Assembly (NCBI GenBank): GCA_027886185.1
Contig: WOAB01000093.1
Span: forward strand, 6,944,001-7,008,000
Length of the DNA: 64,000 nt
Direction of reading: 5' to 3'
Source: Rheum nobile
Lineage: Eukaryota; Streptophyta; Magnoliopsida; Caryophyllales; Polygonaceae
Part shown: positions 35,011 through 45,923 of the stretch, in pieces
Layout: the number at the start of each line of letters is the position of its first letter
Numbering within the stretch: position 1 is the stretch's first letter
The notes under the pieces: generated by a model
Database searches by the model: none
What the model saw: the letters and a program-made list of their open reading frames with translations, nothing else
What the model was told of the DNA's origin: nothing
Position numbers and translations under genes: made by a program

Positions 35011-35320
35011 CTAACACGACTTTAATTAATATATATAATTAACATTATTAATAACAACCATTATAAATTATACGTATATGTTTACCATTGAACTTTATTT
35101 ATTTAAAATTGACAATATATATTATCATAATTTAATTATTTATATTTTTTAATTAACATATTTATTATGATCCTTAACTCCTTATCAACCGTAGTAATAT
35201 TGTAATTTTTATTCACGGAAAAAACTTGAAGTATATTTACTTTACAAAATTAAACGAATTTTCGGTCGGCCGTGGATAGAAATTAGATCGATCGATTTCT
35301 GCTTCCAAAAGCTATCATTT

Positions 35321-35560
35321 TTTTTGCTCTCAAGCCCTAATTAAGCGCGTCGGATCTCTAGTTTTCTGCTTCCATCGTTCACCAGGTTCGGTGTTCCACC
35401 GCCGTGTCAGTGATTTGGGTTGGCATCCGATCGTGTTTTTGCTCTCAAGCTCTAGGCGCGTCTCAAGAGCTCTCGTTTTCTGCTTCCAAGAGCTCTCCAT
35501 CGTTCACCAGATCGAGCTCGTCGTTCCGCGGCCGTGGTTGGGTTGGCATCAGGTCGATCA
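35321..35560 (+). repeat. Direct duplication of about 117 bp
   Basis: Two adjacent copies share TTTTGCTCTCAAG, GTTTTCTGCTTCCA, CATCGTTCACCAG and GGTTGGCATC in the same order. They look like a duplicated 5' untranslated exon of a captured gene. Confidence 0.65.
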
Positions 35561-37047
35561 AGTTCGTGTGATGTAGGTTGGTAATTCTCTTTCCAATTTT
35601 CAATTTTGGTTGCGTCTCCATCGATTTTGGTTCTGCAGGCTTGAGTTTCAACACATTGCAGAAGCCCTAATCTCATTAGCTTTTAGAAAATCCCCTAACT
35701 GATGTGTTTTCTGTGAGTTTAATCTTGATTGCGTCTCTTTTTGATAAATTTAATTTAGAGAAATTTTACAAAGGTTTGACGATTAAATTCCATACAAGTT
35801 GCAACAGATGCAATCTTTTTTTTTATATATCTATTTTTCTTGATGAAACAATGTAGCTGGTTGATTGAAGTTACTGCAGCAAGCCATCAACTGTCCTGCA
35901 TATATTATTCTGTGTTTGAACAGAGATATGAGCTGAGAGAGGCTGATGATGCAATCACATGAATATTTGTTTCTAAATCTACTGCACAAGCAGAAAAAAG
36001 CCTAATATTTGAAATTGGTTGCATGCTATAGTTATATGCAAACATTGTGGATATCTAGTAGACTAGTAGTGTTTGCATCACTTTCTAGAACACCATTTTA
36101 AATAGAGTACAAGTTCCCTCTAGCGCCTTCTGATGATTGAGGTGAGTTTTATTTGAACTGTTTGAGTTTGAGAAATGTCAATTGGATTAATCGTCCCTGG
36201 TGTGGAAATTAATCGTCCTTCTGATGGTCCAAATGTTGATGATATTGTGCACCTATCTGAAATTTCTGATGACATTATTGGGGATTTGGATTTTTTGGGC
36301 CCATATCCTACATGCAAAATTTATATTATTCCTTTGGTTTTGTAGCTAAAAAATAACTGTTCAAGCCTTTCTAATCATAAAATTTTAGGAAGTTACCTTA
36401 ACTAACAACACATTGATGTCTCAGCATCTTGCTAAAGCAATAGCAAGAGGAGAAGTTGATCCAATAGCCAAACTACCATTTGAGGTAAATGTTTTTTTTC
36501 CTTATGGTTCTAACATTTCCTTTTATTCTTATGTCTGTTTGAAAATGTGCAAACTTGTTGTCATTATTTTTTCATGTACTAAAAAATAATCTCTGTGCTG
36601 TACTGAGCTTCCTATTTTCTCCATTTTATGCTTCACTAATGGAAACAATACAATTCCTTTCTGCTTGTGAGGGGAGAGAGATTTTAGCATGTCTGCCCTC
36701 GTTTGCATCCAAATCCCTGCATGCATGGGAGAAGTTTAATCTGCCAATTTCTTGCATTTTTGTACATTTCAGAGATTTCACTATGACTAGTTCAGAGCCG
36801 ACTTGAGTTTCATTTTCTTTTAGGCATTTAGCTGCTGTTTAATCAAATGTTTGATAAATTTTCTTTTATTTTTGCTATAATTTTCCTTTACTTTTAATAG
36901 GGCAAGAATATCAATGTTGTTCCACCAGGTGATGGATCTCTTCTTTCTGCTGTGGATTTGTTATACCCTGACTAATTTTAGTTATTTTTGGTGGCTGTGG
37001 GTAGCAGTTGGTGAGCCAAGGGGCATGGCTATCTGATTTGTGCTATA
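35561..37047 (+). pseudogene. Captured gene block with unidentified exons
   Basis: Plus-strand pieces have exon-like edges. 36180-36345 encodes a short acidic frame (VEINRPSDGPNVDDIVHLSE). 36389-36484 is preceded by TTTTAG, followed by GTAAAT, is exactly 32 codons long and encodes MSQHLAKAIARGEVDPIAKL. 36901-36976 may be the next exon (GKNINVVPPGDGSLLSAVDL). I do not recognise the protein. Clean exon boundaries and lack of frame damage suggest a fairly young capture, introns included, by the surrounding CACTA element. Confidence 0.45.
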
Positions 37048-37510
37048 CCTGTAAAACATAATGTAGAATTTATTATGTATCAAACCATAAGGATTTCTTT
37101 GGTTCATGAGATTAAACAAAAAAAGAATCAAAAAAGATACAGAGAAAATATGGATAAGAATCATTTTGAGGAATCGATTGCAAGACATCAAATGATGACG
37201 AAAAATAGAAACAAAAATCATTATGATTTGCTTGTTCCTGAAAATATTTTCTCGTCTAGACGGCGTAGAGAATTGAGAATTCTAAGTTGTTTCAATTCAA
37301 GGAATAGTAATTGTGTGGATAAAAATGCAGTATTTTGCAATGGGAACAAGGTAAAAACCTGTGGTCAATTTGTGGATGAAAGCAAAGATCTTGATAGAGA
37401 TAAAATGAAATTAATTAAATTAAAATTCTTTCTTTGGCCCAATTATCGATTAGAAGATTTAGCTTGTATGAATCGCTATTGGTTTGATACTAATAATGGT
37501 AGTCGTTTCA
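37048..37510 (+). pseudogene. ycf1: Plastid ycf1 (TIC214) 3'-end fragment in nuclear DNA
   Basis: The frame contains TIRISLVHEIKQKKNQKRYR, RRRRELRILSCFNSRN, KLKFFLWPNYRLEDLACMNR and YWFDTNNGSRF, the well-known C-terminal part of the chloroplast Ycf1 protein. Homology begins near AAACATAATGTAGAATTT and ends at AGTCGTTTC (37509), a few codons before the normal plastid stop. The frame is fully open and runs into adjacent nuclear sequence, ending at 37575. It is a nuclear plastid insertion (NUPT) lying among captured exons inside the CACTA region. A function is unlikely because only about 150 residues of a protein of well over 1,500 remain. Confidence 0.9.
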
Positions 37511-38144
37511 AGAGAGGTATGAAATCAGAGAGAAGAAGACATCCAAGAAGGTACGCCTGTGTTTTGCTTTGGTAAATCTCTAGATCTGGAAGGTGGTTCT
37601 CATTTGAAATTCTACAGTAAGAAACCTTATATTGCATATTGGAATTTTTCACATGCTCTGCAGGTTTTCTTCCTGTGCGTGTGGTTCTTACTTATCTGTT
37701 TCTTTGAGTTTTCCTCTAGAAAATTTTGGTTATTTTCTTGATAAATCAATTTCTGTATGCTTTAGTTTTCATCTTAATGTGTTGTTTCATGATTGGTGTT
37801 TTGCTTTTTCAGCAGAGACCCAGAGGACTAAAGGCCATGGGAGCTGTGGAAAGCGATTCAGAATGAAGAGGCAGTAAAATTAAGAAGGGGTGAAGGGTAA
37901 ATTTGCATCCCTCATGCACATAGTTGTTTTAGAATGAAAACCCAACTTCATTGTTTCTGTTTTTTTAATTGCTTCTCCACTCTGGCTGGGCATATCTGCC
38001 TCATGCTAAAACATGTGTCTTGGTAATTAAGCTTTGGTGTAGTTTGTTAAGTTGTTGGTTGCCTATCTATCTGGTCGTTTTTCTTCTTATCCACACCATT
38101 CTCTTGTATTATGTTGTTGATTAGCATTTTTGTTGGATTTGTAG
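37511..38144 (+). pseudogene. Captured gene block, further unidentified exon-like pieces
   Basis: 37572-37664 reads LDLEGGSHLKFYSKKPYIAY with an AG before and GT after. 37836-37900 reads PWELWKAIQNEEAVKLRRGE. Both look like pieces of real proteins, but I cannot name them. Confidence 0.35.
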
Positions 38145-38234
38145 AGAAATAGTTTTGAGCAGTTCTGCATTAACTATGCAAATGAGAGACTGCAGCAACA
38201 TTTCAATTGTCATTTATTCAAGTTGGAGCAAGAT
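38145..38234 (+). pseudogene. Myosin motor-domain exon fragment (class VIII-like)
   Basis: Preceded by TTTGTAG and followed by GTAAGT, the 90-bp exon encodes NSFEQFCINYANERLQQHF then NCHLFKLEQD. This is the relay-helix region of the myosin head, where plant myosins have N-S-F-E-Q-x-C-I-N-x-x-N-E-x-L-Q-Q-H-F. The tyrosine-alanine-asparagine-glutamate-arginine version points to class VIII (ATM1 type). Flanking intron sequence was kept and no other myosin exon is nearby, so this is a transduplicated exon. Confidence 0.85.
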
Positions 38235-38482
38235 GTAAGTTCTTCAGATTGCATGACAGGATCTCCCCTAAATTCTCAAACAAAATAAAAAGCATAGTTA
38301 ATCGACACATGACCTCTCTAAGTTTCATGATATATGTTTAACCCTTGATCTTTGTTCTCTAATGAATACCATTAGCAGGTTCAAGTTACAAGGCAACAAG
38401 GCTATAATTAGGCAAACTAAAATATTGTTGTTCTGTTTTGCATTCCTTGAATGTTGCTAATTTCCTTTTGGTGTTGTTTCAG

Positions 38483-38551
38483 GAAGCACCATGTGGAGAT
38501 TTTACCACTCATTTCTTTTGCCACTTATGTGCGATTTGTCAAGAATACAAG
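38483..38551 (+). pseudogene. PLAC8-domain exon fragment
   Basis: Follows TGTTGTTTCAG, a good splice acceptor, and encodes EAPCGDFTTHFFCHLCAICQ followed by EYK. This matches the Cys-rich block of PLAC8 (PCR/FWL-type) membrane proteins, usually C-x-D-x-x-x-H-x-x-C-x-x-C-A-x-C-Q-E-Y-R-E-L. It is cut after EYK. It lies 250 bp downstream of the myosin-like exon although the two genes are unrelated, which fits serial capture. Confidence 0.7.
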
Positions 38552-39299
38552 TAAATATGTGAGCGTACTGGTGACCCTAAGTTTTAAGACCTCAACCTGT
38601 CTATAATCGCAGCCCCACCAACGCTTAAAATGGAACCAACTTCATAGAGTAATATTCCTTTCGAGGTACTTTGCCGCTTTCCACTTTGAGATCTCTAGTT
38701 AGTCATACCTATGGTGGCAAGCTGCTTTAGTGGAGTGTATCTTCAGTTCTAGGAAAGTGCAAGCAATTGCTAAGATTATCAATTTTGTCAAGGTTTGTGT
38801 ATACAAGCCAATCTTCATTGACTATGATTTTAATGTTTAATACGTTAATATGTTATCATTTGATTCCTCCGGATTTGTTAAATGTCCTTGGATGGTTTTG
38901 GACCTTAAATTAAGGTGTGTGATTTAAGTGTCTGCTTCTTGAAGAGCATCTATTTATATTGGTTTAAGATGTGAATGAAATATAGTTTCTGTCTACAAAT
39001 GAAAATATAGTTTCTGTCTACAAATGAAAACATACACAGTGATTGAAGTGTCTGCTTCTTGAAGAGCATCTATTTCTCTGGACTCAATTTGTTTTTATCA
39101 TACTAAAAAATTGTCTTGTTAATAACCTCTCCCTTCATCGTTTTGGATAGTTGTACAAGTTTTACTATTCCTCTTACATATTTTATTGCTTGGTATTTGC
39201 AGTGTTCATACTTTTCTTGTCTGCCTCTCATCACTATGTTTAGAAGAAAAAAAATCAAGAGATTTAGTGAGCAGTATTATATTCTAATTGACCAAAATA
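38552..39299. other. Unassigned stretch inside the CACTA region
   Basis: No protein fragment recognised. A short duplication (AAGTGTCTGCTTCTTGAAGAGCATCTATTT-type word, near 38925 and 39047) lies about 120 bp apart. Confidence 0.45.
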
Positions 39300-39567
39300 A
39301 CGTTTTTTTTTTAAAAAAATTACCCCGGTTTTAGTGATAAACCGGGGTCCCCGTTTTATTTTTAATTTTAAAAATACCTTTACCCCGGTTTTCAAAAAAC
39401 CGGGGTCCCAAAATTTTTATTTTTTATTTAAAAAAAAAAGACTTTTACTCCGGTTTACACGAAAAATCGGGTTCCGACATCCGGACCTCGCTGATAACAA
39501 CCACAATTTTTGAACCGCGGTCCGGAGAGGATAAAATCGGGGTCCGACCCCTAGTTCTGTACTAGTG
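39300..39567 (-). mobile_element. CACTA-type right terminus with a different subterminal repeat
   Basis: Ends CTGTACTAGTG at 39567, the complement of CACTAGTACAG. Inside it are palindromic words TACCCCGGTTTT...AAACCGGGGTCC repeated three to four times. The terminal 13-14 bp agree with the left end at 34616 with one mismatch, but the subterminal words differ (CCCCGG versus ACTACGG) and the flanking triplets do not match (TAA and TAT). It is therefore either the end of a second nested CACTA element or a recombinant end of the first. Confidence 0.6.
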
Positions 39568-40559
39568 TATATGGCCTTTTGAACTACACATGTTTGGATC
39601 TGTCTAGATGGTTCTTCCTTATCGTGTATTGCTTTGTTACGTCATTCTAGTTTGAATATGTTGTTTAAGTTAAACATTGGGCCGTTTATGTCTATCTTAA
39701 TTCACTAAAATGTGATGTTGATAAGAAGTGATATAACTCTGCTAACTTGTGGCATAGATGCCTAAGGGTAATATAGCATATGTAATGAAAACTTGGCTAC
39801 AATTATTAAATGACATGTTTTGTTGTGTAAGACACTTCTACCTTATTGTGAACTTATGTTTTGCCTTGCCAGTTCTTGTTTTGTAAACTGGATTCTCTTC
39901 TTGGTTGAGTGATTCTTGTTGGGAAGGAATCTATTGAGTTTGGTAACAAGTTCCTTTCAAGTGAGTCCCTCTTGGATAAGCATTTTATGTTGATATGGTT
40001 GTGGTTATCTCCTACTCCATTGATGTCTTTTCATCATTAACTCTTTTATTCTTTATTGTTGGCAGTATTCCTATCTTCTGAAGGATAAATAATAATATCT
40101 TGTTGGCAGTATTTCATTACCCATTATGCACATCAGGTTTAGTGCTAGCTTTTACTCTGCTAATTTGCTCTATTTACTGAACCTTATATGTCATGATAGT
40201 AAGCCTCTTTCTATTTTTCTTCTAGAACTTGGCATTGCACTTAGAGGAAAAGAACGCATCGTACATTTCGGTTTTAGCACATCCTGCTGACTTGGCATTG
40301 CACTTGGCATTCTAATCAATGGATTACTTTTGTGCAAAGGTTCATCTTGTAATTGGTCAAATTGTGCAAGTGATATTATTAGAAAACATTACTTAGTTTA
40401 TAGGATATTAGTGATTTGTTCATTACTGACTTTGAATTGATGACCAAGCTAGGTACGTTGTTACATGATCGGTATTGTGAACGATGTTTGATTATATTTG
40501 GGATGGTTGTCGGATGTTCATTGGAATTGTTTGTCGTAGGTAAATGATATAAAATTCGA
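39568..40559. other. Unassigned stretch
   Basis: No coding or repeat feature recognised between the CACTA-type terminus and the ACTACGGTT array. Confidence 0.45.
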
Positions 40560-40790
40560 TCAGATTTATATATCCATTATATTGTTTATAATAGTGACCC
40601 AATACATGGGACATACAATATAACTATGGTTGTAACAAACTAACGACGATGATATTTTACTACGGTTGTAAACATTTTACTACGGGTGAATCAATCCTTT
40701 TTACTACGGTTTAAACAAATATACTACGTGTACATTTAACATGGTTTATTGACTTTTACTACGGTTGAAACAATTCAACTACATGTAAGG
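40560..40790. repeat. CACTA subterminal repeat array (part 1 of right side)
   Basis: Repeated TACTACGGTTG, TACTACGGGTG and TACTACGGTTTAAAC words, the same vocabulary as the left terminus at 34616-35010. The array stops abruptly near 40790, where truncated gypsy DNA (elements E and F) begins, and resumes at 45924. Confidence 0.7.
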
Positions 40791-41158
40791 TTTGGGAAGA
40801 CGGAAGCCTTAGAATATAGGCAGAGAATGCACCATACGGTCATACTCCATCTTCTCTTCTTTCATGTCTCTATGCTACTCTCATAAAAAAAGGAAAAAAT
40901 TTCAACTCTCTTGTGAGTAATTCTGAGAAACTTGATTTGATCTGCTTGCACTTGGAATTTTGTGTGTTGTTTGGGACTTGATTTGTTAGTTCTTGATTTG
41001 TTGCCTTCCGTTCAAGCCTCTCCCTCCTCACGAGCAACCAAAATTAGTACGCCCATCGGAAAATTTCTTGGTTCACTTTTGAGACAAAGACTTGGCTTGG
41101 ACTTGTTCTTTTGCTTGGTGCAACTTATTCCTTGTGTTGTATGCTTCATATAGGTATT

Positions 41159-42724
41159 ATGGACGTTCCTACGACTAGCCACACTCCTTCTACGGGCAAC
41201 CACAGCCCCGGACACATGGACTCCGCCTATGAGCAACTTGACCACCTTCATGCAGCAAATGATACACTTCAAGCTTCAAATGAAGAGAAAGACCGCCTCC
41301 TGGCCGAGCAGGCTGCCGAGCTTACGCACTTTCGTCGGGCCATGAGTGACATGAAGTTGCCCACGACTGACCCATTGTTGCACCCTACGGCCACCACAAG
41401 CCATCCACCGGACCGCAAGGGTAAGGGCGTCTTGTCTACTTCGCAAGATCGCCTTCGCTCTCAAATTGAAGGCTACCCTCCTAAGCGTGGCGATTCCCGC
41501 GTAAGGTACAACCCCACCTTTGTTCCAAAAGATGAGGATTACACTTTGGATCGCTCCCGTCGTCGTGTACGCGTCTCCAAGGATCCCCTACCTTATGTCA
41601 ACACCTACGACCGTCGGGAAAGAGGTCGACAACACACGAGGTATGACGATTCCGAGTCCGAGCTTGATGACGACGTTGACCGTGCCCCGGACCACTTCCG
41701 GGACAGATTTGATGACGATGAGGCATATGAGTTGGAACACCATGCGGAGCTACGTCCCACACGCCATGGTTACCGACGCCACTCACCGGAACGGCGCCGA
41801 TTGAGCCCCGAGCGCTATGGACCGCGTCGCCCCGACATTAAGGTAAAACTTCCAAACTTTTCTGGTGAATTTGATCCCCTTAAGTTTCTTGATTGTCAAC
41901 AGTCCATGGAGTATGTTTTGAATCATTATCGCTACCCGGAAGAAGAACGGGTTGCAACTGCCGCTTTGCACTTCGACGCCGCCGCCAAGGCTTGGTGGCA
42001 TCGTTTCCGTGCTGACCGTGAGCGTCACCGTGAGCGTCCAGTCACTTCTCGGCGCCATCTTATGCGGATCATGAGGAAGAAGTATGTCCCCGAGGACTTT
42101 ACTTCCGAAATTTGCTTCAAGATACAACTCGCGGCCCAAGATAACCGTTCTCCCCTTGATTTTTATGCTGAACTTGAAGAATTGTCCCATAAGGCAGGTA
42201 TCCATCACACTGACGAGGACTTTCGGAGTATGTTCCTTCGTGGCCTGCATGAGCCTATTAGAAACCAACTTCGAGTGCTCAACATACGAGACCTCCAAAA
42301 GTGCGCACATACGGCACAAGAGATATGGTCGCAAGCTCAAGCGGCTAGGAGAGCATCTTGGTCTCAGCCTCACACAAGGTATGGCTCTAACCCTATGTAA
42401 AGTTCCCCTTCTACTGATGTGCGTTCCTCGTTGCAGCCCGCTCCCGCGACTACAACGCCGGCGCCGGCCACTCGGCCGAGCAACACACCGGCGCGCGTCA
42501 ACGAGCCACAGCAGTGTCGAGCGCCTCTTGCCGATGATAAGGCACAAGACAAGGTCTGTTTTAAGTGCCAAGGGCGTGGCCACATACATCGGGACTGCCC
42601 CAACAACAAGCGCGTCCTCTTCTCGACCACCTCCGGCTATGAGTCTTTTGACGAGGACACCCCCGACGCCGGGCCGGTTTTTGACACCTATGGCCATGAG
42701 GAGGAGGAGGAATTGGAGGATACA
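41159..42724 (+). pseudogene. Gag of element E with CCHC knuckle, one internal stop
   Basis: Starts MDVPTTSHTPSTGNHSPG. A coiled-coil-like segment (LDHLHAANDTLQASNEEKDR) is followed by an Arg/Asp-rich linker (RRHSPERRRLSPERYGPRRP), then the retrotransposon gag domain with IKVKLPNFSGEFDPLKFLD, AAKAWWHRFRADR and RSMFLRGLHEPIRNQLRVLN. A TAA at 42398-42400 interrupts, and the same frame continues through CFKCQGRGHIHRDC, a C-x2-C-x4-H-x4-C knuckle. This arrangement is usual for Reina/CRM-like or related plant gypsy gags; the lineage is my inference. Confidence 0.85.
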
Positions 42725-42735
42725 TATGCAGCCAT

Positions 42736-43893
42736 ATGGATGAGCCAGGCACCGTACCTCTTAGCTTGGTTACACGCCGCGTTCTTACCGCCAAAGAAGG
42801 TACCTTACTTGACCAACATGAAAATTTGTTTCATACTAAGTGTGCGGTCCAGGGTGCTTCTTTGAGTGTTATTATAGATGGTGGAAGTTGTTGTAATATC
42901 ATCAATGAAAAGGTGATCAAGCACTTCAAGTTCGATACAACTCCACACCCACAACCCTATAGTCTACAATGGATCTCCGAGGAAGATGATTCCAATGTTG
43001 TGAAGCAACAATGCACCATAAATTTCAGCATTGGACATTACACGGATTCGATGCTTTATGACGTCGTGCCCATGGATGCAACTCATCTTCTTTTAGGGCG
43101 ACCTTGGCAATATGACAAGAGAGCTCTTCATGATAGATTCCTCAACAACTACGTCTTCATGCACAATGGAAGAAAGGTAACATTGCTTCCTATGAGCCCT
43201 AAGGAGATTTTGCAAGATCAAGTTGAGAGGAACCGAGTCAAGGCACTTGAACAAGCCAAGGGACATCCACTGCCCTCAGCTGACCGTGGGACGCAACCGA
43301 AGTCAGCCCCAAAACAGCCCCCTAAGCCAGTCCACCACGGCATTCAAGGATCTTGTGAAGACCGGCTTCTATTGGCTAGGTCTCGGGATGTCTCTCCAAT
43401 CATTCAGGGACGTCGTCCTTGCTTTCTACTTGCTCCTTTCGCGTGTCTTTTAACTGTTAAAGATCTTGTTGATTTACCCCCTACCGTGACTTCTTCTTTG
43501 CAGGACCTTGGGGATGGGATGCCCGAGGTGATGCCCGAGGAGCTGACCCCTATACCCGATGACTATGGTGCGCTTCCTACGTTTAACGTCACTGCTCTTT
43601 CTCCTTATACGCCTCATGCTTTTGACGACGAGGACGAAGCGGGGACGCTTCGCAGCCAAGAAGGGGAGATTGATAGCTCCATGACCCCCTCGATGACGGC
43701 GAAGGACGAAGAGGGAACAATGGGAGTGCACTCGAAGAGAGCCCGACGCAGGATAGCAGCACAAGAGCGCTTCCGCGACCGCGGAGGACACAACCGCGAC
43801 CGTGAAAGCTTGGACCGCGATCGCGGATGCTTGGACCGCGACCGCAGATGCTTGGGCCGCGACCGCGGGCGCTATTCTGACGACGACCTGTGA
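42736..43893 (+). pseudogene. Protease joined to the pol C-terminus in element E
   Basis: In a frame shifted relative to gag, ASLSVIIDGGSCCNIINEKV is the active-site segment of the retropepsin (D-G-G variant) and HLLLGRPWQYDKRALHD its second block. Further on, VDLPPTVTSSLQDLGDGMPE corresponds to the conserved segment just before reverse transcriptase. The next residues, IPDDYGALPTFNVTALSPY, belong to the end of integrase, so RT to integrase is deleted in frame. The tail (FRDRGGHNRDRESLDRDRGC) is encoded by GC-rich CCGCGATCGCGG repeats. Such an in-frame deletion leaves an open frame but no replication enzymes. Confidence 0.82.
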
Positions 43894-43995
43894 CAGATAC
43901 TTTTCCGCGATCGCGGAAGTATTTCCGCGATCGCGGATTTGCTACGGCTTTTTCTTCCAAATCATTTTCCGCGATCGCGGATGTATTGCCGCGAC
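43775..43995. repeat. CCGCGATCGCGG palindrome cluster at the 3' end of E
   Basis: Nine or so copies, including perfect 16-bp palindromes TTCCGCGATCGCGGAA at 43903-43918. The cluster spans the end of the coding frame and the start of the LTR-like DNA, so it ignores the coding boundary. The palindromic core is the same as in element 1, although gag and LTR sequences of the two elements are unrelated. Confidence 0.85.
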
Positions 43996-44408
43996 CACGG
44001 AAACGAGCCCGAGCACTCGTCTTCTCGTCTTTATTTCCGAAACTTAGTATTATTTTATTATTATTTGTTAGCGACTATTTAAACTAGCAAGTCCTAGTTT
44101 TAATGTTATGTTGAATTTGAGTAGTAAAGTTGAGTACGCTCCTTCCTTGAATTCCCAACATCAAACCCTTCGATCCCACAGATCAACTATCTCGTAGCTC
44201 ATCGCTTCGAGCAATCAAACACCGTCTCTTCGGTGTCTCACGATCATCACTTTGATCTCTCCGTCATCTCTTTGACGAGTTTGAAGGCTATCCCTTTAGC
44301 CCTAGGAAAGCCATCACTTTGGCTACGGAAGAGAAGGATTCAACTACAAGCTTGAGGAATCAAAGATCTTGCGTTGCTAACGACACTTCAGGGGTTGTTC
44401 GCATCACA

Positions 44409-45923
44409 TAGTCACTGTTCTTGGTGTCGGCGTGGCGACGGTGCACAGAGGCTGTGACGCGGGGGTATAGGCATAGCGCGTCGTCGGAACATGTCGGCGT
44501 CTAGGAGGGGCGTCGTAGTAGTGACATCGGGGCGGTGAGTCAGAGACGCGGTAGAAATCGTAGTCGAGGCGCCGAGGTGGGTCACGTCGGTATCGAGGTG
44601 GGTCACGTCGGTGTCGAGGCGGGGAGTCATAAACGCGGCGCTGCGGAACGGAGTCATAGACGCGGTGCCGGGGTGGTGCATGGGTGCAAGGCGGCGTAAT
44701 CTAATCTGGGTCTGCCTCGTACGGGCTCACTCCACCAAACCAAGGGTCGTAGTCCCACTCGTCGGGCTCGAAGTATGGGTACAAGCGAGCCATGAAGTGG
44801 GTGCGACTAGGGCTCGGGCATGGGTCCGGGTGTGGATTCGGTTAAGGCAAGGAATGGGATAGATTTTGATTTTGAATTTTGAAATTCAAAAACAAGATCG
44901 GAAAGGATATGGTTAGTTGGATATTGGGGGATTTGATTGGCTTTGGATAAGGAAAGATAAGATATGTGTGGGGGAAAAATATGGTAATGGGATAATGTAA
45001 GGCTTGTTTTTTTTTTTAATACGCAGCCTTGGCAAATTAGGGTTGACTAAACTAGGTTAAGGCAACCTAATTAAATAAACCTAACAGTGCGACGAAAGTG
45101 GTGCGGGTGGATGAGGATGATGACGCAGGGGTGATGCAGGCTGGGTTAAGGCAAATGGAAATACGAATTGGAGGGGGGTGATGATGCAGCGATGACGCAA
45201 ATAGAGTGGGTGACACAAGGCTGACGCAGGCCGGCAATTTGACTGAGGATAGAAGTTGAAACCGAACAGTGGCTGTGATGGGTGGTGGCAGTAAGTATAG
45301 TATACGGTATTAGGGATGGGTTGGTGGGTAATAAAAATAGGTAGATTGATAGGAAAGAGGTGGAAAACTACCCCTTGAACCGCTGAGCTCTGAATATCAG
45401 TTGATGCGATCCATAGGGGGGTCGGACCACGTTTGTTGTAGGATCGTGGTAGAAGGCGAGCCTGATTCCGTCTCTTTGATAGTAACCAAGTTCTATTTGA
45501 ACAATAATGGTGAAGGGAGGTTAAGAAGTTAGAAGAAAGAAAACAAAGCAGAGATATGTTGACGTCGAATCCAAAGAAGGAGAAACTCAACTTGACAATT
45601 TGGATTAAACTTTGACGTACCAAATAAAGAACATAGGGCAAGACTTATATAGCCAAGCATTCGGCCTAATGAGCCTTATTCTAACTAATGGGCCGGCCCT
45701 CTTAAGCATAAGAGGAGCACACGCCCGAAATAGAAATAACTATAAATAGTAAGTACTAAATCAAGCATATGACAAAATAGGAAATGCTAAATATGGCAAC
45801 ATGCCAAAATGGAAAACTACTAAAATAGAAATATATAATAATAGTAACTCCAAGGGGGACGCCAAGGTCTAGGGCGTCTAGGGCTCGTCGTAGAGCGGCG
45901 TAGGGCTAGCCAGGGTCGCATCA
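44409..45923 (-). mobile_element. Element F: truncated gypsy 5' end (LTR, leader, gag start)
   Basis: A 522-bp LTR at 45402-45923 has 8-bp inverted ends (TGATGCGA and TCGCATCA) and a minus-strand TATATAAG promoter box near 45650. Next to it a diverged tRNA-Met primer site (minus strand TGATATTCAGAGC) is followed by about 600 bp of leader. Gag then starts at 44793 (MARLYPYFEPDEWDYDPWFG), is cut by TAG at 44701 and continues as Arg/Pro/Tyr/Asp-rich sequence (for example DPPRYRRDPPRRLDYDFYR) to 44409. There it abuts the end of element E. Everything downstream of the gag N-terminus is missing. Confidence 0.65.

Larger units (their letters stand above)
40791..44408 (+). mobile_element. Element E: truncated Ty3/gypsy element with internal pol deletion
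   Basis: Plus-strand gag and protease are followed directly by the extreme C-terminus of pol, and then by what looks like the element's 3' LTR (TATA-like TATTTAAAC near 44080, end TTCGCATCACA at 44408). No matching 5' LTR is present on the left, so the 5' end is lost. Reverse transcriptase, RNase H and most of integrase have been deleted. Confidence 0.75.

Noticed and set aside
37048..37575. Functional plastid-type gene in this window (plastid genome segment)
   Set aside because: Only the ycf1 3' end is present, with nuclear-type flanks and no neighbouring plastid genes.
41783..42697. 304-codon minus-strand frame opposite the gag of element E
   Set aside because: It is the complement of a clear plus-strand gag with knuckle; the high GC content keeps the opposite strand open.
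45081..45641. 186-codon minus-strand frame
   Set aside because: It lies across the leader and LTR of element F. The translation is a Pro/His/Ser-rich mixture without family features, upstream of the true gag start.
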